Shown here: positions 28,992 to 40,548 of the stretch, piece by piece | Position numbering within the stretch: the stretch's first letter is position 1 | How the letters are laid out: every line of letters starts with the position of its first letter | The notes under the pieces: model-generated | Databases searched by the model: none | What the model was told of the DNA's origin: nothing | The model's input: the letters and a program-made list of their open reading frames with translations, nothing else | Assembly: GCA_020002185.1 (NCBI GenBank) | Contig: JAHLWY010000255.1 | Location: 62,001 to 126,000 of the forward strand | Direction of reading: 5' to 3' | Source: Paraescarpia echinospica | Lineage: Eukaryota; Annelida; Polychaeta; Sabellida; Siboglinidae | DNA: 64,000 nt | Position numbers and translations under genes: made by a program

Positions 28992-31395
28992 ATGTCAACT
29001 TTTCAACTTCCTTCTTCAGAGACACAAATATTTCTACAGCTAATCCTTTTGATCCATTGGATAGTGGCAACCACATCCATGATGAAATACATCCCAACAC
29101 AGCCGACATTCAAGATCCAGTGTTTGGGCAAAATCCTCGAAACGTATCAACACCTGAACGAAACACACTCAGTGGTATTTTGATAAACATGAACAGCGTC
29201 AAGAGCATTGAAAAGACACCCCAACCAAAGGCAACAATCCAGTCAAACAATCCCGACATCATATTCCTAGTCAATACCAAAATAAATTAAAACTATCCCA
29301 CCTACTCATTTCTATCAACAAACTATGATGCTATCAGAAAGGACAGAAATATCCATGGCGGTGGAATACATTTAGCCTTTCGTGATGACATCACTTCCAA
29401 ACCTTAATTTTAATTGTGAAAAATTAGGGACAAAAATCCACTTTGGACGAAACAAATCCATATACTTTGCATATTATTACTGACCCCCATGGCTATCTCC
29501 AATTTCTCGAAGCTCTCCGTGAATCTTTACCGAACCTATACAAATCATAAACAAATCCCTTTAAAGTAGTCATAGCAGGAGGTTTTCACCTTCCTAATAT
29601 CATATGGCGCAACCAACAAACCAAAAGCAATCGAACTTCCAGCAAACACAACAAACGACTGGAAATAATGAGTGAATTTGAATTGAAAAACATGGAGAAT
29701 GACCCCCCCACACACACACACGAATTGATTCTGGCAATATGATGACCTAATTCTCATCTCAAATCCGTCCATAATCGTCAACATTCACACCACTCCCGGC
29801 ATGAGTGATCACGAAGTCGTATCCTTCAGTGTCAACCTAAACCCAGTTCGCAACAGGAAACCACCACACTAAGTAGTTCAATAAAAATCCTCAGACTGGG
29901 GCAAACTTAAAAACGGCATTACCGAATTAACAACATAATGCTTTGACATGGACTCCAATTCACGCGATATTAACACAACGTGAATCTTTTCTGGGAAACA
30001 ACTTGCCACATTGATCAACAACACCATCTCTAGTCGCAACACCAAAACAAAAACCCACCTGCGCTGGATAACACGGAAAATAATAAGGATGCAACGAAAA
30101 CGCAACAAAGCCACAAAAAAAGCAAAACAAACTGTACTTAATAGCGACTGGGAAAAGTTTAAAGAATTCAGAAGGCAAGCCGCTAAGGCTGCAGCCAAAT
30201 CTTACAAAGATTACGTAAACAACAACAATGGAGACAACTTAAAATATACCTTAAACAATTCTGGCCATTCATCAATGCAAACAAACGAGAACACATTGGC
30301 ATTCTCACATTGCAAGTAAACGAACAACCAATCATCACTGATCATGACAAAGCAAATGCACTGATCAGCCAATTTAGTTCCGTATTCACCCAATAAATCT
30401 ACCCTATCCTTCAACAAGAACCTTCCTCTTACTCTAATATGCCCTCTCTTGAAATCGGGATAGCTGGAGTAATCAAGCTGCTGTAAAGTCGAAACCAATA
30501 GAAAGCTACTGGCCCAGGTGAACTCCCAGCCACAATTCTTAAAGAAATAGCTCCCATTATTACAAACACATCTTCCAAGAATCAAACAACACTTGTAAAC
30601 TACCTACTGGCCCCAAACATATGGCACATATGATCCCGCCCACAAACTACAGACCGATATCACTAACATGCATCCTATTTAAAGTCATGCAACACATCAA
30701 TCTACGAAATATGTGGAAACACCTGAACAAACATAACATAATTCTCCATTTTCAGCACGGTTTCCTATCAGGACTGTCTTGTGAATCTCAACTCATCGAT
30801 AAAGTCCATGACTGGATGACTGTTATGGACAACGAGAAACAAATATATGCAATCCTGTTTGATTTTGCCAAAGTTTTTGACAAAATCCCCCCAAACGCCT
30901 CCTATCCAAACTAGCCACCTACGGAGTAACTGGAAACACCCAAAACTGGATCAAATAATTTCAGTCAAACCGTAAGGAGAGTCTCTCAGTAAATTGAGTT
31001 CTGTCGGACACAACATATGTTAGATTTGGTGTTCAATCATGGGATAATTCCAAGGATCAGTCCTCTTCCTACTCAACATAAATGACAAACGAATACATTC
31101 AATCTCCCATACGCGTCTTCGCAGGTGACAGTATTATTTATCTTAAAATTACCTCCGACACCAACCATGACATTCTTGAAACTGATCTGATCAAACTCTA
31201 AACATGGTCTAACAAACGGCAAATGAAATTTAACATTTCTAAATGTGTCCACCGCCCAATAACAAACAAAACTAAACCCAGACTACACTCATTTCCACTC
31301 TTCGGCATGCCACTCGCTACAATTTCCAGTCATCCGTATATAGAAATAAAATTAGATTCAACCTAAATTAACCTGGACAAATGACTTAGAGTTTA
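28992..31395 (+). mobile_element. Heavily decayed jockey/CR1-type LINE, second copy
   Basis: Short pieces of an endonuclease region near 29057-29290 and 29570-29830 (including NPDIIFLVN and a remnant of the DF-N motif) precede an RT remnant at 30621-30914. Later pieces around 31030-31300 resemble the region after motif C. The copy is similar in layout to the one at 3.8-6.7 kb but more damaged. Ends are not defined. Confidence 0.6.
30621..30914 (+). pseudogene. LINE reverse transcriptase fragment
   Basis: NYRPISLTCILFKVM, FQHGFLSGLSCESQLIDK and a motif A region, LFDFAKVFDKIPP, are recognisable. Motif A reads FDFAKVFD, so its first aspartate is kept. The frame ends at 30914, and the catalytic motif C is not intact downstream. 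Confidence 0.75.
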
Positions 31396-31404
31396 ACATT
31401 TATA

Positions 31405-31640
31405 ATCCGTTGTCCCGCCCATTGTTTCAGCAGTTGTCCCGTCCGTAGTCTCTTGCGATATATCGTCCATGTTCTCGTCTGTTGTCTCGTCCGTTGTGTA
31501 ATATGTTGTCGTCTGTTATGTTGTCCATCATCTCGTCCGTTATCTCGCCTGTCTGGTATTTGTTGTAACGTTCGATGTAACGTCCGTTGTTATCTGTTAT
31601 CACGTCCATTGTCTCGTCCGTTGTGTCGTCCCCCAAAAAA
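31405..31640. repeat. Minisatellite-like GTTGTCYCGTCCGT repeats
   Basis: Short variable units of the form (G)TTGTC(T/C)CGTC(C/T)(G/A)T recur over about 235 bp, giving a TC/TG-rich low-complexity stretch. Confidence 0.7.
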
Positions 31641-32776
31641 ATGGTGTTCAATTCTGAGGTGTCGCTAATCTGTCTACACGGGGACTCTAGTGTTGAAGAG
31701 TAAGTACTGCCACCTTTCGGAACACCTCGGCTCAGGTGCTCTAACTGTTAGAAGTGTTTTGAATATACAATGCGCTAGGGTCGTGCTTGTCACATGTTTC
31801 ACCTGAATGGCTCAGAGTTTATTTTTAGCGTTGTCCACAGTCGGGTATTTCCATAAACAGTAATCTTGAGTGCTTGAGTATACGAGTTAATATAACCTAT
31901 ATACGTTATAGACGAGTGCCCGTGTGGTGATAGAGAGTTATATGTATTCTAGTTCGTAGGTAACAAGTAGTAGTATTGTTTGTGCGGAGGACACACAAAT
32001 ATAGATATGTACCTGGGCAGGTAACCTAGGTAGAGCCTCAGTTGAATAGGTTTTGGGGTACAACAACTACTGTCGCTATGATAAAATCTATACCGGTCAC
32101 CATAATCCTGAATTATGTTCATATCTGAAATTCACGCTACATGTGGTAAATATAGACTGTGAATAGGCGCTTGGATATCTGGTTATATCACGCGCTAGGG
32201 GAACTTCCGGTGATGAATTGATTTGAATTTGGTGCAGCAAACTTGCGAAAATATAAGGATATTTGATCAAGATAAGTGATATTATTGAATGTATAGCATA
32301 CATAACGTAATTATATATATATATATATTAAGCAATATTTTTTGTTAAAAGTTAGCTAGAGGGAGTAATCTAGGGTAGATTAAAAGTAGGCGATTTGCGA
32401 GCGATAATTGGGGACGTTAATGTAATCGGAACGTTGTTTACAAAGTAGGTCACTGGCGAAGTTAACGTAACGTGAACGACAATATAATAGCGTTATTTGA
32501 GATAATCAATGTAGTTAGATGAGTAATTAAAACCTGAAATAACAACCGTTTAAAGTGTATATTGGTACACAGGAAACAGTCTTTGTAAAGATTACCTTGT
32601 ATCCAAGCCTAATTTGAATACATTGTCATCGACATCGTAACTAGGTAAGGCACGGTGTGTCATTGTGTGTTAACAAATATAACTAATTATAACCTAAACT
32701 ATCTGGTGTAAATTGTACACAGAAAAGTCTTTTCAAAGACTATATAAAACTATTTTGAACACAAATAAATTCTGAT
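31641..32776. other. Unassigned; may include the LINE 5' UTR
   Basis: No coding sequence recognised. The part closest to 32777 may be the 5' untranslated region of the CR1-like element: it contains two similar stretches, near 32540-32600 and 32700-32760, ending in CAGAAAAGTCTT or CAGTCTTTGTAAAG. Confidence 0.35.
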
Positions 32777-34167
32777 ATGGCACCTTGCAAGCGGCAGCTC
32801 AGGGCAAAACGACACTTAGTTTGCAACGACTGCCAGAGCTGGGTGGATTTTGCGTTGTCTGGCTGTCCAAAATCATGGGCAGAGACCAAAGATGATGGAT
32901 TCACCTTTCGGTGTATGGGGTGTTTGAGGGTGGAATGTCTGATGAAGGAGGTGTGTAAGTTGACGGATATAGTGAAGGAGATGGATGTGAGACTCAACAT
33001 AGAAATAGATGGAGCAGAGAGGGATGACGCAGAGAGAGTTGATAATTCTACAACACAGAAGGAGCCGAGTTGTGACACAGAGACTGAAGAAAGGAGACTG
33101 AGAGGAGGGAAGGTGACCGGTGTGAAGGAACAAGAAATTGAGAAGACAGAGGGACGGAGGAAAAGTGTTCGGCAGAGGAAAAGAAAACGGGTCAGTGGGG
33201 ATAGATCAACAGGTAGTCAGACTGTAGAGAACGAGGGGAGACGCGACAGCGATACAGGTGGTGAAGAGGTAGATACCACAGAGGCAGTTAGTAAGACTGT
33301 GAGACAGAAGACTGATGGAAGAAGACAGCGTGTTCAGCAAAAAACAGAAAACATGACAGGCGTGAAGGTGACAGGGTAAAAAGTGACCGTAGTGAAGGAG
33401 GTAGCCGGGGAAAAGGGACGGGAGAGAAGAGAAGACAATGTGATGGGAGGAAAGATGAAGGGACGAAAGGAAGTGAGAGTAAATGTGCTAGAAGAGAAGA
33501 TGACAGGAGGAAAGGGGACAAGAGAAAACGCGACAGGAAAGAAGGAAGAGAATGTGACAGGAGAGAAGATGGCAAGAGGAAAAGACAACAACCAGAAATA
33601 TGCAAACAGGAGGAGCTACTCCGAGGCAGTGATTGATGGGGCTAGGAGAAAAGAGATGGGCGATTCAATTATGAGAAAAACAGACAAGACTATATGCGAG
33701 GGGAGGGACGTTGTTGTATGTCTACCTGGGGCTAGAATAGAGCAGATAGAAAGATATTGGGTAGAGAAGGTATTGGGACATGGCAAGGGAGGGTCTATAC
33801 TAGTACACGTTGGGACAAACAATGCAGACAAAGAGGGAACAACTGGGATAGTTCAGAAGTACAGACATCTAGTAAGGAAGCTAAAGAAGACAAGAGTGGA
33901 ACAGGTTGTTCTCTCAGGAATTTGCCAGTAATGGGAGGAAGGGGGGCATCATACAGAAACTGTAAGAGGATGGCGATCAACGCACTAGTTGAGCAGATGT
34001 GTGAAGAAGAGGGCGTGGGATTCATAGATTTATGGGGGTACTTTTTTGGGAGAGAAGATATGTACATGAGAGATGGCCTCCATCTAAGTGGAAAGGGGGC
34101 AGCAGTATTCTCAGAGAATCTGCTGAGATCAGTTGACAGTGGGACAGGTTGCATCTATTTAAACTAA
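32777..34167 (+). pseudogene. LINE ORF1: zinc-finger and SGNH-hydrolase-like protein, broken
   Basis: CR1-like ORF1 proteins bind RNA and often carry an esterase domain. The start (from ATG 32777) has cysteine pairs CNDCQSW and FRCMGC, a PHD-like zinc pattern. A long, highly charged KE/KR-rich stretch follows, built of short repeats (forms of MTGGK, VTGEK). The esterase part has VVVCLPGARIEQIE, ILVHVGTNNADKEG and DGLHLSGKGAAVFSENLL, corresponding to blocks of SGNH hydrolases including the final D-x-x-H. Breaks: an in-frame TAA at 33377 and a frameshift near 33922. Confidence 0.75.
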
Positions 34168-34224
34168 ATTCGCAGGGGGGACTAGCAGAGAAGCTTGAAA
34201 CTGGAGGCATTGATAAAGACAGCA

Positions 34225-34532
34225 AAAATAATTCAGCAAAGAACAGTCTGGAAAACTGTTCTGAAGCTGGATATAAATGTGTTTGTTTAAATGCAAGGAG
34301 TATAGTAAACAAAAGAAATGAACTATACATTATGGTAGAAGATATTGACCTTCACATAATAGGTATAACCGAATCATGGGCAACCACCGATGTATCAGAT
34401 GCCGAATTGGGATTGACAGGATATGTAATGTTTAGGAAAGATAGAATAGGAAGAAAGGGAGGTGGAATTATTTTATATATTAAAGAATCTATCCAGGCTT
34501 ATGAAATAAAATTAGACAGTGAAGCAGATTAA
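34225..34532 (+). pseudogene. LINE endonuclease N-terminal fragment
   Basis: CVCLNARSIVNKRNEL and IIGITESWAT carry the first APE endonuclease motifs (asparagine and glutamate), followed by RKGGGIILYI. After 34532 the rest of the nuclease is largely absent, and the reverse transcriptase N-terminus starts within about 260 bp. The nuclease is not functional. Confidence 0.75.
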
Positions 34533-34792
34533 AAGTAAAATCAGAAAGGAATAGTAAAAAGCAGTACAGGTGAAATTTCCACAAAGGAAAATATAAGGAC
34601 ATAAGGAAATATTTAGCAAATATAGACTGGAATAACACACTGAAGAATAAGACAGCAACATAATGCTGGAATATCTTAAAGAGTGAAATTGAATGCATCA
34701 TCGTCAAATTTGTTCCCTTAAAAAAACACGGGAAACGGTCCAAAAAGAAACACTTATCGAAAGAAGCCATTATTAAAATTAAGTATAAAGAA

Positions 34793-36647
34793 ATGATGTG
34801 GAAGTCATATAGACGTACCGGAAATGACGACGACTACATCATTCATAAAGAAGCACTAAACCAAGCTACAGCTGAAATTAGAAATTCAAAGAGAAGCTAT
34901 GAACATAAATTAGCTTCTAATATAAAACATAACAGCAAGAGTTTTTATGAATATATTCGAAGCAAACAGAAAGTTCAGGATAAGGTCGGTCCTCTAGAAA
35001 ATAGTGCTGGAAATGTAATATCAGAAGGATTCTTAATGGCAGAAGACCTAAATGAGTATTTTAGTTCAGTGTTTACCAGAGAAGACACTAGTTCACTGCC
35101 AGTACCAGAGGCTAAGTTCAATGGGGCAGAATCAGACTATTTAAGACAGTTACTTGTAACCCCAGAAATGGTAGCTAAGAAAATCAGGGCTATGAAGGAT
35201 AATAAATCACCTGGAGTGGATGGTATTCCACCAAAACTACTATTGAAAATTGTACCACAAATTAGCATACCGCTTGCAACAGTTTTCAACTTGTCATTAG
35301 AAGAGGGAGTGGTTCCTTTAGAATGGAAAGAAGCAAACATTATACCGTTATTCAAAAGAGGTTCGAGAAACAAGTCAAATAATTATAGTCCAGTTAGTTT
35401 AACATCGGTGATTTGTAAATTATTAGAAAGACTAATTAAAGATCACATGGTGGATTTTCTTGTTAAACATAACTTGATAAACACATCTCAACATGGGTTT
35501 CTAAAAGCGAGGTCATGCTTAACAAATATGTTATGTTTTTTGGAAGATATCACTAAGTGGGTAGATGATGGATCACCAGTAGATATAATCTACTTAGATT
35601 TTCAAAAAGCTTTCGACAAAGTGCCACATCAGAGATTACTGCTTAAACTGAAGGCCCATGGCATAGGAAATGGTATAATTAACTGGATATAAAAATGGCT
35701 GATTGACAGAAGACAGCGGGTAGTTGTTGATGGGGAGGCTTCAAACTGGAAATCAGTTTTGAGTGGGGTTCCAGAGGGATCAATACTGGGACCTATATTA
35801 TTCTTAATATATATAAACGATTTGGACGATGATATAGCTAGCAAGGTGTTGAAATTTGCAGATGATACAAAAGTGTTTAGAAGGATTAAAAGTTATGGAG
35901 ATAGACAGCATTTACAGGATGATCTTGACAAGTTGATCAAATGGTCTGAAAAGTGGCAAATGTTGTTCAATTTTGGGAAATGTAAATGTCTTCACACAGG
36001 ACATGGGAACGAATATGTAGAATATACAATGGGGGGAACTGTACTAAATACTACTGTAAAAGAAAAAGACTTAGGGCTGACAATTAGTGCTGACATGAAG
36101 GTTTCAGAGCAGTGTGGAATTGCAGCTTCAAAAGGAAATCAAAAAAATATAGCATATAAAGAAAAAATATATATAATACCGCTGTACAAAACAATAGTTA
36201 GGCCTCATTTAGAATATTGTATACAAGCGTGGAGGCCATACCGCAAGAAGGACATATATATGCTAGAAAGAGTACAGAGGAGAGCGACTAAAATGATACC
36301 AAAACTGAGGGATCTTAGTTATGAAAAACGCCTAAAAGAATGTGGTTTAACAACGCTAGAGACCAGGAGATTGAGAGGAGATCAGATAGAAGTGTTTAGA
36401 ATATTGAATGGTTATGAAAATATTGATAGAAATGTGTTTTTTTTCAATTAAGAAAGATAGAAAGACTAGAGGACACGAAGTTACATTAGTAAAGGAACAG
36501 TGTAGATTAGACGTAAGAAAGTTTTCATTTTCACAAAGGACTGTGAATGAATGGAACAGATTATCTGATGATTGTGTGGGTGCTAATAGTGTGAATATGT
36601 TTAAAAATAAAATCGACACATACCTCAGAAGGGCTGGATATATGTAG
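34793..36647 (+). pseudogene. LINE reverse transcriptase, nearly complete
   Basis: Recognisable blocks in order: KSPGVDGIPPKLL, WKEANIIPLFKRG, NNYSPVSLTSVICKLLE, QHGFLKARSCLTN, YLDFQKAFDKVPHQR (motif A), LSGVPEGSILGPILF and LKFADDTKVF (motif C, catalytic aspartates intact), then the thumb region and a C-terminal tail ending SVNMFKNKIDTYLRRAGYM. Breaks: in-frame TAA at 35690 and a frameshift at a T-run near 36437. Only these two lesions separate it from an open frame, apart from the lost endonuclease. Confidence 0.88.
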
Positions 36648-36725
36648 ATAAAAGGGTTGGACTCTCGATAAGCCAAAGGGCTTCCTTGTCCACCTGCCAT
36701 CTAGAGTTAATTCTCTGGGTGGCAA

Positions 36726-38989
36726 TCTTGCTTGTTAAATCTTGTTAAATTGTTTTTAATGTTCCAGAATGTTGTACTAATAAAAAATAACGCACTACAA
36801 AGCTGGTTGAAGTCTTGTCTCTCTGTAGCTTGTATGCATTCTAGTGGAAACCAGTTTCGAGGCACGCAGTACAATTAATAGCACTTATGTCACATATACG
36901 AAACGCGACGAGTTGCAGTTACAATTATATTGACAAGTTCGGAGGTCGAGGCACACGGCACTATTAATATAATATACATATAAATAAAAATAAAACATAC
37001 AAATAAAACGCAACGCGGTGTAGTTAAAATGTAGCTTAGTGTACGTTGCGGACAAGTTAAGACTTGTCGAAACAAGCGACGAGGTGTAGTTACAATTATG
37101 CTGTATTAAAAAAAAAAAAATTTGGTTTTTATGTTTATACATATTTTGATGAATGAAGACGAAGGCTTAATAATACATTGTGAAAATGTACGATAAACGG
37201 AAGTAGGGTTTTGGAAAGGTCGTGAAACATCGGAAGTAGGGTTGATAATGATGCCCCAGTGTCGTGTGTGGCAGTTTCAAATAATGTCGATCTTCATTAT
37301 GGAAAGACTACAACAAAACTAAAAATGTTATAATTTGACCTATTTTCTAGTTCAAAAGACAGACGGGTTCCAATGTATCATTGCCCTATATGTATTCGAC
37401 CTTCCGTGTAAACCACCTTGAATATATACCCATGCGTTGAATTTATATCCTTTTATTAATTACATATTATTATAACACCACATTTTATACTAATGAACAG
37501 TTAATTTATTTATTCATTTATTTATTTAGCTACATGTATACATTTTAACTTTTAGGTAATGTTCAGACTGTATTACGATTATGTTACCAAGTTCATTTTA
37601 TGTCAATAGATATATGTGTGTCTTAAAATTTATATCTTCTACCTTGGATATTGGTGGAAATTGGATCGTTGGAAGCTCTCAAAGGAGATATCAAAGGACC
37701 TCTTTTCCTTGCTCCCCAAGTTTTAACATAGGTGGTTTACGTGGCACGCTGGCGCGAATAGGCGAAAGGTGGAAGCTCTCGAAGTAGCTCCTCATCTTTT
37801 GACATAGGAAAATGTCCTCCCATTTGTGACCGCAAGCTGACGTTTTTTAGGGAGGAAGGCCTAAATTGCTCTAAAATTGACTAGTTTTTTTTTATTTTTG
37901 GCGTCTTGGAGCAAGAGGGAAACTGGTCCCTATCTTTTAACATGGGACATTTACTCTTCCTCTAATCACAATCATTCCATACAACGAAAACGACATATTA
38001 TACTACTGTTTAACATAATTTAAAATATTGTGTAACTAATTTATATCGTTACTTATAGGTTGAATTTTGAGAATTTGAAGTAAAAAATATTGCATGGAAA
38101 CTAACAGCATTATGGAAACTTTCAGCCTTGTGTATATCGTACGGGACGTGGCACTTAAATTAATTAACAATTAACACATTTCACATCCACAATATTCTAA
38201 TTATTTTTTTAAATATTGTATGTACAATGGATATATCCATAAGGAGTTGACTTGTAGCATGTTGTATCTTAAATAATTTACGTAAACAGAAAATTAGTTA
38301 ATGAAGGTCAGAATCAGAAAATATCTGAAAAAATTTAATATTTACATTTCTTCGAAATTGTCCAAAAACACAGACATTTCATAAACAAAGTTGCCCCAGT
38401 GACTTTATATATATCTGAGCACATGATTCACCTATAAAAAAAAGTTGTTCAGAGTAATTTTAAAATTTTGCATGTAACGACACCTTTCCGACGAATCGTC
38501 CGACAAGTGAATTTTATAAAATTGTAGCGCATAGGTGTGCTTGTCATGCAGTTACTGAATGGTTCAACGGTTTTTGCAGTTTTTCACATAAATAATGTCA
38601 GCAATATGAAAGACTGTATAAAAGTCTTGATAAATATTTTAATATATTTCATCCTGATCCATTCCAGTTATACTCCTAAAATGGTGTATTTAGGATTTTC
38701 TGCTTTAATTATTTAGGATTGTTCTGCTTAATAATTATTTAGGATTTTTCATCTTAATTATTGTTAGCTAAATGTGAAATAATATAATGCCATTATATTG
38801 CATTTAGTATGGATTATTCATGTTGTTAATATTTTACTTGTTAACAGTGTTAAAGATTTAATTAAGTGAATTAATACAAAATAGCTGTATAAAGTACTTT
38901 ATATCCACTACTGTATACTGCCAGGAACTCATTCATACAGCTGAATAAACTGGAGCAACACAGAGTGAACATACTTGCCAAAGTTGCAA
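36726..38989. other. AT-rich intergenic DNA, no gene seen
   Basis: Short frames only. A local repetition of GGTGGAAGCTCTC-type sequence occurs near 37660-37780, and GTAGTTA(C/A)AAT units recur near 36910-37100. Nothing else recognised. Confidence 0.4.
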
Positions 38990-39070
38990 CATCGCAACAC
39001 AGGATTCAAACCCGGGTTCTCTCGGTCGAGAGTTCGAAATTCTATTCACTGCACCACTGCGGTCTGCACC
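38990..39070 (-). mobile_element. tRNA-derived SINE fragment
   Basis: On the minus strand the sequence reads CAGTGGTGCAGTGAATAG (A-box-like), a stem TCTCGACCGAGAG and CCCGGGTTTGAATCCTG (B-box-like). This is the layout of an internal RNA polymerase III promoter as in tRNA-derived SINEs. It does not fold into a convincing normal tRNA and lacks a clear anticodon arm. Ends and tail are not defined. Confidence 0.55.
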
Positions 39071-39179
39071 ATAAAAGCCTTTGTGTAAAATATTATTTGG
39101 TAGATTATTGCATCTATTTATAAAACATAATAATAATAATTTCATTGGTAATTTATAATTTATGTGTTATATTTTAATG

Positions 39180-39630
39180 TGCACTGCATTAGGTTTTTTT
39201 AATGAATTGATGAATGTTTGGTCACGCAACTGGGGAGCTCGTTAACGTCGACGCGCTGAAAGCCGATAATAAGTCGTAGAAGAATGATTCTGTGTTGCTC
39301 GGCGAAGTTGATAATAAACCAAGAGACACCTTTGATTTCAGCAAAGCTCAGTGCTGTTTTCCGTCGGCAAACCGACTTCTTCTTGCGAGGGTAAATGCCA
39401 TTTGCCAAGTACAACTTTTCAAGTTAGTTAACTTGTCTTTCGCTATGTCCATCAGAAAGAAAAAGGTGTCGCGACATATCCGTCGATGTTTATAGTGAAA
39501 GTCACGGATCCTAGTCGCCTTTTGATCAACCTTTCACTTCTTGGCGCTAAGGGTTTCTTCTGAAGCACTGATACTGGCACACATGATCCATAGCAGCAGA
39601 AAATATTTCTCGTATGCACTCAGCTCTTGT
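39180..39630 (-). pseudogene. Remnant of an uncharacterised transposon-like gene, second part
   Basis: On the minus strand, after an acceptor-like TTTTTCCAG, the frame reads TETQELSAYEKYFLLL, has an in-frame TGA, then RICRDTFFFLMDIAKDKL and, after a shift, VSWFIINFAEQHRIILL and VTKHSSIH. This resembles an uncharacterised protein family widespread in invertebrates, which I suspect derives from a DNA transposon. It continues the protein started at 40548. It is broken by at least one stop and one frameshift. Confidence 0.4.
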
Positions 39631-39893
39631 GTTTCAGTCTGGAAAAACAGTGTTTACTAAAGTACACAATGTACTATATAACAATATAGCTTATAATTAT
39701 AAAACAATAAAGACAGTGGTTCCACGTAGACTCAATGATCATAATACAATATCGTCACATGTCCCACATTACTACGGATAAGTATAATTATTAATTCTCT
39801 AATTTACAATTATGCAAGAGTAAACGTTTGTGTGTTGCCTATTATTGTAGGCCTGCATAAAGTAATTATTTACTAAGATTTAAAATGGAAACA

Positions 39894-40042
39894 TGTACAT
39901 ATATATATATATATATATGTATACATATATATATATATACATACAGCTGCATATATATGTGTATATATATATATATATGTATATATATTTATATATATAT
40001 ACACCTGTATATATATATATATATATATATGCATGTATTTAT
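39894..40042. repeat. TA-rich microsatellite
   Basis: About 150 bp of alternating TA with GTATACATA, TACACCTG and TACAGCTGCA interruptions. Confidence 0.9.
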
Positions 40043-40110
40043 GGAGACTTCGAACTATGTGTATATGAAAAGATAGGCTTTATAATACTTAAACACAGCA
40101 TATATGATAG

Positions 40111-40548
40111 TCACTTGTTTTCTTCGCTGAACTTGGAAATGCAAGGCTGGCCATTATGTAGCTTGCATACACAGAGGCAATTCTCCTGCGGCATGTTGAC
40201 ACATTCAAACATGTTTGCTGCTCGATCCATCGCACCCTCTTCTTCGAGATGTGCGTCATCCGCGGCCGTCTCCTCGCGATCATCATCGTCAACATCAACT
40301 TCTTCCGCAGTGCTAGTAGAAACCACCGGACTGGCACGGTCAACACTTGTTGTTGTTGTTGATATCGGGTTCAACACTAGTTCATCGTCGCAGTCAGACC
40401 CGTAGCTACTTACTTCGACGTCGCAGTCAAGTTCCGAAGTTGGCAGACAGAAGTAATCTTCGATCACTTCCCGCACCGCTGAACTGTCACCAATACCACA
40501 TTTCGAAGCTTCTTTGAACAATTGTGTTATCTGCGAAGCTCGATCCAT
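40111..40548 (-). pseudogene. Possible first exon of the transposon-like gene
   Basis: The minus-strand frame from ATG 40548 encodes 145 residues: a start with MDRASQITQLFKEASKCG, an acidic, serine/threonine-rich middle (DVDDDDREE) and a cysteine-containing end, [17 protein letters not shown]. The ending C-x-C-x8-C pattern and the order relative to 39630-39180 fit the N-terminus of the same uncharacterised family. The exon junction is not clear: the frame ends at AAC AAG TGA, and no donor there gives an open join to 39625. It may therefore be a separate relic. Confidence 0.4.

Larger units (their letters stand above)
32777..36725 (+). mobile_element. CR1-like LINE with esterase ORF1, internally truncated
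   Basis: This is the most complete LINE here. It has an ORF1 with zinc-binding and SGNH-esterase features, then an ORF2 with a truncated endonuclease and an almost full reverse transcriptase to its C-terminus (36647). The 3' end passes through a sequence typical of CR1-like tails (GGCTTCCTTGTCCACCTGCC) and ends near a short tandem GTTAAATCTT repeat at 36736-36755. Between 34532 and 34793 much of the endonuclease is missing. The long open stretches suggest younger age than the two copies above. Confidence 0.85.

Noticed and set aside
33288..33605. Long serine/proline-rich minus-strand frames
   Set aside because: They mirror the charged, repetitive part of the LINE ORF1 on the + strand.
38990..39070. 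A functional tRNA gene
   Set aside because: A- and B-box-like parts are present, but the arms do not give a proper cloverleaf. A SINE fragment fits better.
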